Shown here: positions 13,260-20,987 of the stretch, piece by piece | Numbering within the stretch: the stretch's first letter is position 1 | Layout of the letters: each line of letters starts with the position of its first letter | NCBI GenBank assembly: GCA_045658005.1 | Contig: JAZOUD010000059.1 | Location: forward strand, 1-24,514 | Source of the DNA: UBA2862 sp045658005 | GTDB taxonomy: Bacteria > Bacillota > Clostridia > Christensenellales > Aristaeellaceae | DNA: 24,514 bases | Reading direction: 5' to 3' | Notes under the pieces: generated by a model | What the model was told of the DNA's origin: nothing | The model's database searches: none | The model's input: only the letters and a program-made list of their open reading frames with translations | Program-made: the position numbers and the translations under genes

Positions 13260-14552
13260 ATGAATACGTCACTTGCAATCGCTGTACTGCTGGTGGGCTT
13301 CTTGGTCCTGGTATTCCTTCGCTTCCCGATCGCCTACGCCGTGGCCATCTCTTCCATCGCATGCATGCTGGTCAACGGCACGAACCTGGCCCTGCTGTGC
13401 AAGCTGATGGTGAAGGGCATCAGCTCCTTCTCCCTGATGGCCGTTCCGTTCTTCATCACGATGGGCTGCCTGATGGGCAGCGGCGGCATTTCTGAAAAGC
13501 TGATCGACCTGGCCAACTCGCTGGTGGGCTGGATGACCGGCGGCATGGCCATGGTGAACATCGTGGCGTCCTACTTCTTCGGCGGCATCTCCGGTTCCGC
13601 CGCCGCGGACACCGCGTCCCTGGGCTCCATCCTCATCCCCATGATGGAGGACCAGGGCTATGACAGGGACTTCTCCACCGCCGTCACGATCACGTCCTCC
13701 TGCGAGGGCCTGCTGGTGCCGCCGAGCCACAACATGGTCATCTACGCCACCACGGCGGGCAGCCTGTCCGTCGGCGCGCTGTTCCTGGCCGGCTATATCC
13801 CCGGCGCGCTGCTGGCGGCTTCCCTGATGGTCGGCTCCTACATCATCTCCAAGAAGCGCAACTACCCCAAGGGCGAGAAGTTCAACCTGGGCGAGTTCGT
13901 CAAGCAGCTGGGCAAGTCCATCTGGGCGCTGGCCGCCATCATCATCGTGGTGGTGGGCGTGGTCGGCGGCGTGTTCACCGCCACCGAGTCCGCCGCTATC
14001 GCGGTCATCTATTCGCTGATCGTTTCGGTGTTCATCTACAAGGGCCTGAATTGGAAGGGCGTATGGAGGGTCCTGGGCGACTGCGTGGATACGCTCTCCA
14101 TCGTGCTGATATTGATCGCCACGTCGGCGGTCTTCGGCTATTGCCTGACGATGCTGCACGTGCCTGACATGGCGGCCAAGGCCATCACCAGCGTCAGCGA
14201 CAACCCGATCGTCATCAAGCTGCTTTTGAACGTGATCCTGCTGATCCTGGGCTGCATCATGGACATGGCGCCCATCATACTGATCGCCACGCCGATCCTG
14301 CTGCCCATCGCGACCTCCGTCGGCGTCCACCCGATCCAGTTCGGCATCATGGTGATCCTGAACTGCGGCATCGGCCTGCTGACCCCGCCCGTAGGCAGCG
14401 TGCTGTTCATCGGCTCGGCCGTGGCCAAGCTGCCCATGGAGAAGGTCGTCAAAGCGACGCTGCCCTTCTACCTCTGCATGATCATTTCTTTGCTGCTGAT
14501 CACCTTTATCCCCCAGATCAGCCTGTTCCTGCCGAATCTCCTCATGCACTAA
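13260..14552 (+). CDS. dctM: TRAP transporter large membrane subunit DctM
   Basis: The 430-aa integral membrane protein is the large TRAP subunit, forming the ion-coupled transport path with DctQ. About a dozen hydrophobic segments are visible. Family motifs include PVPFFITMGCLMGSGGI-like text near residues 60-75 (here AVPFFITMG), FFGGISGSAAADTASLGSILIP, PPSHNMVIYA, and near the C-terminus GIGLLTPPVGSVLF. Length is normal. Its start is preceded by GGAGG inside the end of dctQ. YiaMNO-type TRAP systems import sugar acids such as 2,3-diketo-L-gulonate, and YiaK- and YiaL-like genes follow here, so a similar substrate is likely (inference). Confidence 0.94.
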   Translation: MNTSLAIAVLLVGFLVLVFLRFPIAYAVAISSIACMLVNGTNLALLCKLMVKGISSFSLMAVPFFITMGCLMGSGGISEKLIDLANSLVGWMTGGMAMVNIVASYFFGGISGSAAADTASLGSILIPMMEDQGYDRDFSTAVTITSSCEGLLVPPSHNMVIYATTAGSLSVGALFLAGYIPGALLAASLMVGSYIISKKRNYPKGEKFNLGEFVKQLGKSIWALAAIIIVVVGVVGGVFTATESAAIAVIYSLIVSVFIYKGLNWKGVWRVLGDCVDTLSIVLILIATSAVFGYCLTMLHVPDMAAKAITSVSDNPIVIKLLLNVILLILGCIMDMAPIILIATPILLPIATSVGVHPIQFGIMVILNCGIGLLTPPVGSVLFIGSAVAKLPMEKVVKATLPFYLCMIISLLLITFIPQISLFLPNLLMH

Positions 14553-14561
14553 ATATGTATC

Positions 14562-14593
14562 GGACGCGGCTGCGCACCTGCGGGGCCGCGTCC
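14562..14593 (+). other. GC-rich hairpin between dctM and the cyclase gene
   Basis: GGACGCGGC (14562-14570) pairs perfectly with GCCGCGTCC (14585-14593) around a 14-base loop. No T-run follows, so this is more likely an mRNA-stabilising or processing hairpin than a full terminator. It would raise dctQM relative to downstream genes. Confidence 0.6.
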
Positions 14594-14641
14594 CCGGGAG
14601 ACTGACGTATCAATTCGACTATTATTCATCAGGAGGTACTT

Positions 14642-15331
14642 ATGCAGATCGTATATGATTTCGGCAATGGCATGCGGATGGTGGATCTGTCCAAGCTCGT
14701 CGATCCCGCGACTGAGACCCGTCGCTGCAAGCTGAACCGGTTCAATACCGGCGGCCCGATCCCGGATTTCCACACGAACTTCGACATCATGAGCCATCTG
14801 GGGACCCATGCGGAATGTCCCTATCATCACGATGACAACTGGCCGGACGTCACCGCCGTTCCACTGACCACGTTCGTCGGGCGCGGCGTCTATGTCGACT
14901 TCAAGGAGAGCTGCGCGCCGAACAGCCATATCACCAAGGCGGACCTTGACCGGGAGGCCGGCAAGGTGCGGGAGGGCGACATCGTCATCATCGATTCCTC
15001 CTACAAGCTGAATCCCTTTACGCCCGACACCAACACCGCCAAGGACAAGCGGCTGTTTGTGAACGGAGAGACCGCGGAGTGGTTCCGCGACAAGAAGGTC
15101 AAGGCGGTGGGCTTCGGCGACGGCGTGTCGATCGAGAACTGCAATGAGGATGTCAAGCCCTTCCACGACATCCTGCTGGCGGAGAACATCGTGTTCATCG
15201 AAGTATTGAAGAACCTGGAGTACCTGAAAAAGGACGTGTTCTTCATGTCCTTCTCGCCGCTGCCGATCAAGGGCCTGGATTCCAGTCCGGTCAGGGCCTA
15301 CGCCATCGAGGGCATCGCCGAGTTCTCGTAA
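14642..15331 (+). CDS. Cyclase-family metal-dependent hydrolase
   Basis: The 229-aa protein belongs to the 'cyclase' superfamily (kynurenine formamidase, isatin hydrolase and relatives), metal enzymes that hydrolyse amides, lactones or ring ketones. The signature is SHLGTHAECPYHH (51-63); His 52, His 56, Glu 58 and His 62/63 match the HxGTHxDxPxH pattern with Glu in place of Asp. GEGDIVII-like text (REGDIVIIDSS) and VGFGDGVSIEN follow the family layout. AGGAGG lies five bases before the ATG. Cyclase genes often sit beside TRAP transporters, where a lactonase-type role on imported sugar acids would make sense (inference). The substrate cannot be read from sequence. Confidence 0.85.
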   Translation: MQIVYDFGNGMRMVDLSKLVDPATETRRCKLNRFNTGGPIPDFHTNFDIMSHLGTHAECPYHHDDNWPDVTAVPLTTFVGRGVYVDFKESCAPNSHITKADLDREAGKVREGDIVIIDSSYKLNPFTPDTNTAKDKRLFVNGETAEWFRDKKVKAVGFGDGVSIENCNEDVKPFHDILLAENIVFIEVLKNLEYLKKDVFFMSFSPLPIKGLDSSPVRAYAIEGIAEFS

Positions 15332-15359
15332 GCGGACCACGGTATAAGCACAGAGGCAT

Positions 15360-15402
15360 AACGGTAAAGCTCGTGAGGTACATGCCTTTCGAGCTTACCG
15401 TT
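15360..15402 (+). other. Hairpin upstream of the ketopantoate-reductase-like gene
   Basis: AACGGTAAAGCTCG pairs with CGAGCTTACCGTT with one bulged A, with a further AGG/CCT pairing inside. TTTCTATC follows, a weak T-tract. It may be a partial terminator or an attenuator within the operon. Confidence 0.55.
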
Positions 15403-15443
15403 TCTATCGGGATAAGCCATCCGAGAAGAAAGGGGAGGGGAAC

Positions 15444-16364
15444 ATGAAAATTGCGGTGATTGGCGCGGGCGCCATGGGTTCGATCTATGGCGGTCACCTG
15501 TCGCTGGACAATGAAGTCTACCTTGTAGATACCAATGCCGAGGTCGTCCGGACGATCAACGAGCAGGGGATCCGCCTGGAGGAAAACGGAGAGGACCACA
15601 TCTATCGTCCCAAGGCGGTGACGGACACCGCCGGGTTGGGGGAGATGGACCTGATCATACTGTTCGTCAAGGCCCTGTTCTCCCGCGCGGCCCTCGCAGG
15701 GAACCGCAGCCTGATCGGGAAGGACACCTACCTGCTGACGCTGCAGAACGGCTCGGGGCACGAGGATATCCTCGGGGAATTCGTCGAGAAGGACCACATC
15801 ATCATCGGCACCACCGAGGACCAGGGAACGATCCTCGGCATGGCCCACATCCGCCACGGCGGCACGGGCGGAACCAACCTGGGCATGCTGACGCCGGACG
15901 CCGGCGGGATGCTGCCGAGACTGAAGGACACGCTGGACCGGTGCGGCTTCCGGGCGAAGCTCCACGAGAACATCCAGCAGCTGATCTGGAACAAGCTGTT
16001 CGTCAACGTCGCTCTCAGCGCGGTCACGGCGGTCCTGAATTGCAAGATGGGCTTTATCGCCCAGGATCCCCACGCCTTCGCGCTGTCCAGCCAGCTGCTG
16101 CATGAGGCGGTCACGGTCGCCCACGCCCTGGGCCTGGAGGCGGATGAGGCGCACCTGCTGGAGGAGATCAGGGCGACCTCCGAACGGGTGCCGGAGGGGA
16201 TCACCTCGATTTGCGCGGACCTGTCCAAGGGCCGGAAGACGGAGGTGGATACCATCAGCGGCTCCGTCGTCCGTGCGGCCAGGAAGTGCGGCGTCGAGGT
16301 TCCGGCCCATGAGTTCCTGGTGAACATGATCCATGCCATGGAAAACCGTCCGGCGCAGAGCTGA
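15444..16364 (+). CDS. Ketopantoate reductase-like (PanE/ApbA family) dehydrogenase
   Basis: The 306-aa protein has the N-terminal NAD(P) fold with GAGAMGSIYGG (7-17) and the C-terminal helical domain of the PanE/ApbA family. NKLFVNVALSAVTAVLN holds the expected catalytic Lys, and GRKTEVDTISGSVV holds the Glu/Asp region. The family reduces 2-keto acids with a neighbouring hydroxyl or amino group. True PanE makes pantoate, but its location among sugar-acid genes suggests a different 2-keto acid (inference). Its start follows GGGGAGGGG. After Asp 29 (LVDTN) the cofactor loop hints at NADH use, which is uncertain. Confidence 0.85.
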   Translation: MKIAVIGAGAMGSIYGGHLSLDNEVYLVDTNAEVVRTINEQGIRLEENGEDHIYRPKAVTDTAGLGEMDLIILFVKALFSRAALAGNRSLIGKDTYLLTLQNGSGHEDILGEFVEKDHIIIGTTEDQGTILGMAHIRHGGTGGTNLGMLTPDAGGMLPRLKDTLDRCGFRAKLHENIQQLIWNKLFVNVALSAVTAVLNCKMGFIAQDPHAFALSSQLLHEAVTVAHALGLEADEAHLLEEIRATSERVPEGITSICADLSKGRKTEVDTISGSVVRAARKCGVEVPAHEFLVNMIHAMENRPAQS

Positions 16365-16386
16365 GGCAAGATGACAGGAGGTACTT

Positions 16387-16893
16387 ATGATTTACGGAAA
16401 TGTGAACAATGCTTTTTTTGAGCAGCAGGCCGCCGTGCTCCCCGGGCCCCTGGAAAAGGCGCTGCATGAGTTGAAGGGCATGGACCTGGCCAACCATGAT
16501 ACGGGCGCCTTTCCGATGACGATGGACGGCGTGGAGATGATCCTGCAGGTCATGGACCTGGAAACCAGCCCGAGGGACGCCCATGAGCCGGAGATCCATC
16601 GCAAGTATGTCGATCTGCAGCTGCTGGTTTCCGGCGGCCCCGAGGTGCATACCTTCTTCCCGGACGGCGGGAAGGAGACCGTGAAGGACGACCGCCTGGA
16701 TACGCCCAAGGACATCCTTTTCTATGAGAACCGCCCGGAGACCGCGAAGATCGAGGGCCGGGTCGTGCTGGAGCCCGGCGACTACGCCATCTACTTCCCC
16801 TGGGACATCCACGTGCCGGGACAGTGCGACGCCGAAGGCCCGAAGGCCTACAGGAAGATCGTCCTGAAGGTTCCGGTGGCCGCATGCCTGTAA
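16387..16893 (+). CDS. YhcH/YjgK/YiaL-family cupin-like protein
   Basis: The 168-aa protein matches the YhcH/YjgK/YiaL (EbgC, NanQ) family, a cupin-like beta barrel whose members are often sugar mutarotases or anomerases. Visible family features are the N-terminal MIYGN, HEPEIHRKYVDLQ (putative metal His/Glu), LEPGDYAIYFPWDIHVPG (Asp/His near the end) and a final KIVLKV strand. In E. coli yiaL lies between yiaK and the TRAP genes, and here it has the same company. AGGAGG lies six bases upstream in a 15-base context identical to that of the cyclase start. Confidence 0.9.
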   Translation: MIYGNVNNAFFEQQAAVLPGPLEKALHELKGMDLANHDTGAFPMTMDGVEMILQVMDLETSPRDAHEPEIHRKYVDLQLLVSGGPEVHTFFPDGGKETVKDDRLDTPKDILFYENRPETAKIEGRVVLEPGDYAIYFPWDIHVPGQCDAEGPKAYRKIVLKVPVAACL

Positions 16894-16931
16894 AGCGGAG
16901 GGATAGAGCGCTGCGGAGGTAATGGCAACAG

Positions 16932-17666
16932 ATGGACCAGAATTCGATCATTCTTTATTCGATCATCGTCGCGGTTCTGATCGGGGTCCCGGTTCTGATC
17001 TCGAGGAAATTCGGCATAAAACCGATGGAAATGTTGCTGGGCAAGGCGGGCAACCGGGGCCTTTTCAAGTCGAAGAAGGACGATGCACAGAGCGAAAAGC
17101 CGAGGGAGAGAAAGCAGACCAACAGCAATCGGAACGATGTGCTGGAGCTGATTTCCCGGCTGGCAACCTATGCCCGCCGGAATCACTTCATGCTGATCGT
17201 GCCGGGGACGCTGTCCTGCGACGGGGAGATGGCGGTGCTGACCGCGTTGATCGTCACCCGTTGCGGCGTCGTCGGGATCAACTGCTTCGGCTTCGGCGGC
17301 AGGGTCGTCGCCGAGGGCGGCGGGAAGGACTGGGTCCAGATCATGAACGGCACGCAGACCACGTTCCCCAATCCTGTCACGAAGAACCGGAATCAGGAGG
17401 CGCTCGTGCGGCGGGTGCTTGAGGAGGTCGGGTACGCGGGCGCGGACGTGAAGGTCATCGGCGTGTTTACGTCGCCCTCCGTGTGGCTTTCGAATACCGC
17501 CGGGACGGACTGCTACACCAGGGATGAGGCCATGAAGGTCCTTCGCGGCGACGCCTTCCTGAGGGACGGCGGAGTGGACCCCAAGGCGCTTGAAGCGGTT
17601 TTGCAGCCCAGGATCGTCCGGGCAACCGGCAAGGAAGAAACGGACCGCACAGCGGTGGAAAAGTGA
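16932..17666 (+). CDS. Membrane-anchored NERD-like protein, probably without nuclease activity
   Basis: The 244-aa product opens with one hydrophobic segment (about 6-24), then a basic linker (40-75). A domain at about 75-190 recalls the NERD (nuclease-related) fold: LTALIVTRCGVVGINCFGFGGRVV, then DWVQIMNG and FPNPVTKNRNQEALVRRVL, corresponding to the family's 'W...F.NPl.Qn..h...l' end. The catalytic E-x-K of the central strand, normally 'viEvK', reads INCF here, so catalysis is doubtful. GGAGG lies 12 bases upstream of the ATG at 16932. A nuclease relative inside a sugar-acid operon is unexpected. The domain call is by motif pattern, not alignment; an alternative is an unrelated envelope protein. 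Confidence 0.6.
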   Translation: MDQNSIILYSIIVAVLIGVPVLISRKFGIKPMEMLLGKAGNRGLFKSKKDDAQSEKPRERKQTNSNRNDVLELISRLATYARRNHFMLIVPGTLSCDGEMAVLTALIVTRCGVVGINCFGFGGRVVAEGGGKDWVQIMNGTQTTFPNPVTKNRNQEALVRRVLEEVGYAGADVKVIGVFTSPSVWLSNTAGTDCYTRDEAMKVLRGDAFLRDGGVDPKALEAVLQPRIVRATGKEETDRTAVEK

Positions 17667-17675
17667 GGAAAAAAC

Positions 17676-18686
17676 ATGAGAGTATCGTTTGAACAGCTTC
17701 AAAGTGAGATCAAGCGGGTTTTTGTCAAATACGGCCTTTCGGAGGAAAAGGCGGAGACCTGCGCCAGGATCCACGCGGAATCCACCTACGATGGGATCTA
17801 CTCCCACGGGGTCAACCGGGTCAGCCGCTTTGCCGATTACCTTCAAAAGGGCTGGGTGGACGCCAATGCTGATCCCGTGATCGAGAAGGACTGCGGCGCG
17901 ATCCGGGTTGTCAACGGAAACCTCGGCCCCGGCGTGCTGAACGCCCTGTTCGGCGCGGACCAGGCGATGGCGCTGGCCGACCGCTACGGCATCGGCCTGG
18001 TGGGCATCAAAAACACCACCCACTGGATGCGCGGCGGCACCTACGGAAAATACGTGGCCGAGAAGGGCTATGTGGGCATCATGTGGACGAACACCGAGGC
18101 CTGCATGCCGCCCTGGGGCGCCAAGGACTGCCGCCTGGGAAACAACCCCTTCGTGATGGCCTGCCCCGGGGAGGACGACGGCCCGGTGATGCTGTTGGAC
18201 ATGGCGATGAGCCAGTATGCCTACGGCAAGCTGCAGGTGACGCGGCTGGCCGGGAAAAAGCTGCCCTTCCCCGGCGGCTTTGACAAGGACGGCAACGTGA
18301 CCGACGATCCCGGCGCGATCGAGGAATCCATGCGGATCATGCCCATGGGCTACTGGAAGGGCTCTTCCTTCGCCTTCATGCTGGACATCCTGGGCTCCCT
18401 GCTCTCCGACGGGGTGGGCGCCGTGGACATGAACGCCGCGACCAAGGGCTCCTGCGGCTGCTGCTCGCAGATCATGATCGTCATCGATCCCAAAAAGATC
18501 ATGGACGGTGAGAAGATGAAAGAGACGATCCGCCGCGCCGTCGAGTACGTCAAGGGCGCGACGCCGGCGGAGCACAGCTCGGGCGTCCACGTTCCCGGCG
18601 AGGGCTGCAAGCGGTTCCACAGGGAACACGACGAACAGGGGATCTTCGTGGACGACGCCGTCTGGGAAGAGATTCTTGCATTGTAA
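17676..18686 (+). CDS. yiaK: YiaK-like 2,3-diketo-L-gulonate reductase (Ldh_2 family)
   Basis: The 336-aa product belongs to the malate/L-lactate dehydrogenase family that includes YiaK (3-dehydro-L-gulonate 2-dehydrogenase). The catalytic His lies in YSHGVNRVSRF (about residues 44-54), and GVGL-type text (GIGLVGIKNTTHWMRGGTYG) and WGAKDCRLGNNPFVMACP fit the family's NAD(P)H-binding part. MPMGYWKGSSFAFMLDILGSLLSDG is characteristic of the YiaK branch. With a TRAP importer and a YiaL-like protein in the same operon this echoes E. coli yiaKLMNO, so reduction of an imported keto-sugar acid is likely. The exact substrate is inferred from context. Confidence 0.87.
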   Translation: MRVSFEQLQSEIKRVFVKYGLSEEKAETCARIHAESTYDGIYSHGVNRVSRFADYLQKGWVDANADPVIEKDCGAIRVVNGNLGPGVLNALFGADQAMALADRYGIGLVGIKNTTHWMRGGTYGKYVAEKGYVGIMWTNTEACMPPWGAKDCRLGNNPFVMACPGEDDGPVMLLDMAMSQYAYGKLQVTRLAGKKLPFPGGFDKDGNVTDDPGAIEESMRIMPMGYWKGSSFAFMLDILGSLLSDGVGAVDMNAATKGSCGCCSQIMIVIDPKKIMDGEKMKETIRRAVEYVKGATPAEHSSGVHVPGEGCKRFHREHDEQGIFVDDAVWEEILAL

Positions 18687-18699
18687 GAAAGAGGCAGAC

Positions 18700-19731
18700 A
18701 TGGAAAAGATGAAAGGCATACAGATCGTGAAGCCGGAGCAGCTTCGCGTCATTGAGATGGATGTTCCGGAGCTGGACAATACAAACAACGTGCTGGTCAA
18801 GATCAAGGCGGCCGGAATCTGCGGTTCGGACGTGGGCATCTATCACGGAACCAACGCGGCGGCCACCTATCCGCGGGTCATCGGCCATGAGATGGTCGGC
18901 GAGGTGGTCCAGACGACCGCCACGGCCAAGAAGGTCAAGGTCGGGGATCGGGTGATCATCGACCAGGTGACGTCCTGCGGACACTGCTGGGCCTGCAGGC
19001 ATGACCGGCCCAACGTGTGCCAGCAGCTGAAGGTCAGGGGCGTGCATATCGACGGCGGCTACCGGGAATACATGGCGGTCCCGGACACGGACTGCTACCT
19101 GCTGCCGGACAGCCTGCGCTATGAGGACGCCGTGCTGATCGAGCCGACGACCATCGCCCTGCAGGCCTGCTCCCGCGCGCAGATCACCCTGGACGACGAG
19201 GTGCTGATCCTGGGCGTCGGCGCCCTCGGCACGCGCATGCTGAGCATTGCCAGGCTGTCCGGCGCGAAGATCATCGTGGCGGACGTGGTCGAGGAGCGAC
19301 TGCAGGAGGCGCTGCAGAACGGCGCGGCCCATGCGGTCAACCTGACGAAGGAGAACCTGGACGAAAGGCTGAAGGAATACACGACGGATGCCTACGGCCC
19401 CACGCTGTCCATCGACTGCGCCTGCACCAAGGACTCCCTGGGGACCCTGATCCGGGTCAGCGGGAACGCCGGGCGTATCATCACCATGGGCTTCTCCGTC
19501 GCACCCACGGAGGTGACCAATTTCGGCATCACCTCGAAGGAGCTGGACATCCGGGGCTCCAGGCTGCAGAACAAGAAATTCCAGAGCGCCATTGATCTGA
19601 TTCGCGAAGGCAAGATCGACCTGGATCACAAGATCTCCCATACCTTCCACTTCCTGGAAGCGCAGAAGGCCTTTGATTTCAACGATACAAGAGATCCTTC
19701 GATACGCAAGATCGTATTGACCTTCGATTGA
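18700..19731 (+). CDS. Zinc-dependent alcohol (sugar acid) dehydrogenase, MDR family
   Basis: The 343-aa medium-chain dehydrogenase has catalytic-zinc ligands in GICGSDVG and GHEMVGEV, and a structural-zinc loop with four cysteines in SCGHCWACRHDRPNVC. The cofactor fold is LGVGALGTRMLSIARLSGAKIIVADV; the Asp after the second strand suggests NADH. DGGYREYMAVP is typical of polyol and sugar-acid 5-dehydrogenases such as L-idonate or L-gulonate 5-dehydrogenase. The operon lacks a recognisable UxuB, so this enzyme is a candidate for an oxidoreductase step on a uronate or gulonate (inference). The ATG at 18700 follows AGAGG; the MFS gene starts just after the stop. Confidence 0.87.
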   Translation: MEKMKGIQIVKPEQLRVIEMDVPELDNTNNVLVKIKAAGICGSDVGIYHGTNAAATYPRVIGHEMVGEVVQTTATAKKVKVGDRVIIDQVTSCGHCWACRHDRPNVCQQLKVRGVHIDGGYREYMAVPDTDCYLLPDSLRYEDAVLIEPTTIALQACSRAQITLDDEVLILGVGALGTRMLSIARLSGAKIIVADVVEERLQEALQNGAAHAVNLTKENLDERLKEYTTDAYGPTLSIDCACTKDSLGTLIRVSGNAGRIITMGFSVAPTEVTNFGITSKELDIRGSRLQNKKFQSAIDLIREGKIDLDHKISHTFHFLEAQKAFDFNDTRDPSIRKIVLTFD

Positions 19732-19757
19732 CGGTATGGGTGGGAAGGAACATGAGC

Positions 19758-20921
19758 ATGGACGGACGGACCGCGCAATACAAAAAACGCGCCTATAACA
19801 CCGGCATGGCGGCCTTCTTCCTCAGCGGGTTCTGCGCCATATCCGCGGGGGTAGTCGTCAGCCTTCTCCGGGATCGCTATCAGTTCAGCTACAGCTTCTC
19901 CGGCACCCTTGTCTCGGCCATGAGCATCGGCAATGTGGTCGCGCTGCTGGTTTCAGGGGTTTTGCCCGGCCTGATCGGGCAGAGGGCGACGACGCTCACC
20001 CTGACGGCCGGCTATTTCCTGGGATACCTGATCTCCGCGCTGACCGGAAATCCGATGTTCCTGCTGCTCGCCTTTTTGTTGGCGGGGATGTCGAAGGGCG
20101 GCACAGCCAGTACCTGCACCGTTCTGGTCGGGAGCAACACCGATGACCGCCCCAGGGCGTTGAACCTGATGAACGCGTGGTTTGCGCTGGGCGCGCTGCT
20201 CTGTCCGTTCCTGATTTCGACCCTGCAGGGCATCGGCGCGTCCTTGCCAATGTTCTGTGTTGCGCTTGCCGGCCTCTGCCTTTGGCTTCTCTTTTGCTTT
20301 TCCCCGCTTCCCGGCAGGGCGGCAGTCACGGGGGGCGCATCCGGCAAAACGGACTATTCCTTCCTGAAAAACCGGGCCTTCTGGATGCTGGCAATGCTCA
20401 TGTTCTGCCAGAATGCCGCCGAATACACCGTGAACGGATGGCTGGTCACCTACTACAAGAACGAGCAGATCCTCAGCGGCGCGCTGGCGGCCTATGCGGT
20501 TACGGTGCAGTGGATCTTCACGCTGGCGGCCCGCCTTTTGCTGGCCTTTATGATGAAGGACCGGGATCCCTTCAAGGCCCTCGCAGTCATGGGGGCCGGC
20601 ATGACGGTGATGTACGGCGTGCTGCTGAGGGTGAGCACTCCCGTTCCCGCGCTGATCGCGCTGGCGCTGTTCTCCTTTTCCGTGGCCGGCGTCTATCCCA
20701 TGGGCGTGGCGAGCATCGGCGAAATGCTCAGCCCTGCCAGCGTGGGCATACTGCTTGCCTTTGCCGGCGTCGGGGGGATACTCTTCCCCTGGCTGGTGGG
20801 GATCGTCGCGGATCTCGCCGGCCTGCGAACCGGCATGGCGGTGAACCTGATCCCCTGCGTCGGGATCATCGCCCTGTCCCTGATCATACCCAGGGCTGGC
20901 GGCGTTCACAGGCGCGATTGA
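19758..20921 (+). CDS. MFS sugar/organic acid transporter
   Basis: The 387-aa hydrophobic protein has about twelve membrane segments in two halves joined by a loop near residues 190-205 (GRAAVTGGASGKTDYSFLKN). It is a typical major facilitator. The cytoplasmic 2-3 loop region (PGLIGQRATTLT) is a weak form of the family's basic motif. GGAAGGAA is followed by ATG at 19752 and 19758; the second has the better eight-base gap. The longer TTG start at 19728 overlaps the previous stop and has no ribosome site. As the last gene before the uxuA promoter, it may provide a second entry route or an exit for a sugar acid. Substrate unknown. Confidence 0.87.
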   Translation: MDGRTAQYKKRAYNTGMAAFFLSGFCAISAGVVVSLLRDRYQFSYSFSGTLVSAMSIGNVVALLVSGVLPGLIGQRATTLTLTAGYFLGYLISALTGNPMFLLLAFLLAGMSKGGTASTCTVLVGSNTDDRPRALNLMNAWFALGALLCPFLISTLQGIGASLPMFCVALAGLCLWLLFCFSPLPGRAAVTGGASGKTDYSFLKNRAFWMLAMLMFCQNAAEYTVNGWLVTYYKNEQILSGALAAYAVTVQWIFTLAARLLLAFMMKDRDPFKALAVMGAGMTVMYGVLLRVSTPVPALIALALFSFSVAGVYPMGVASIGEMLSPASVGILLAFAGVGGILFPWLVGIVADLAGLRTGMAVNLIPCVGIIALSLIIPRAGGVHRRD

Positions 20922-20946
20922 CAATTCCCTGCAAAAATGCTATTGT
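20918..20946 (+). promoter_or_regulatory. Internal promoter of the uxuA-uxaC segment
   Basis: TTGACA (20918-20923), which contains the MFS stop codon, and TATTGT (20941-20946) are 17 bases apart. The next bases include CAATA-AACC-TATTG, a short inverted repeat that could be an operator. This would let uxuA, the STAS pair and uxaC be expressed separately from the TRAP part. Confidence 0.68.
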
Positions 20947-20987
20947 TGACATAGCCAATAAACCTATTGCTGAAGGAGGAGATGCGT

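Noticed and set aside
18740..18752. GCTTCGCGTCA inside the zinc dehydrogenase as a further repeat copy
   Set aside because: Only about ten bases match the 24-bp unit and the rest diverges; this is chance similarity within a normal coding sequence.
16848..18839. 663-aa minus-strand ORF opposite the NERD-like and yiaK genes
   Set aside because: It crosses gene boundaries of a coherent plus-strand operon and shows only shadow composition.
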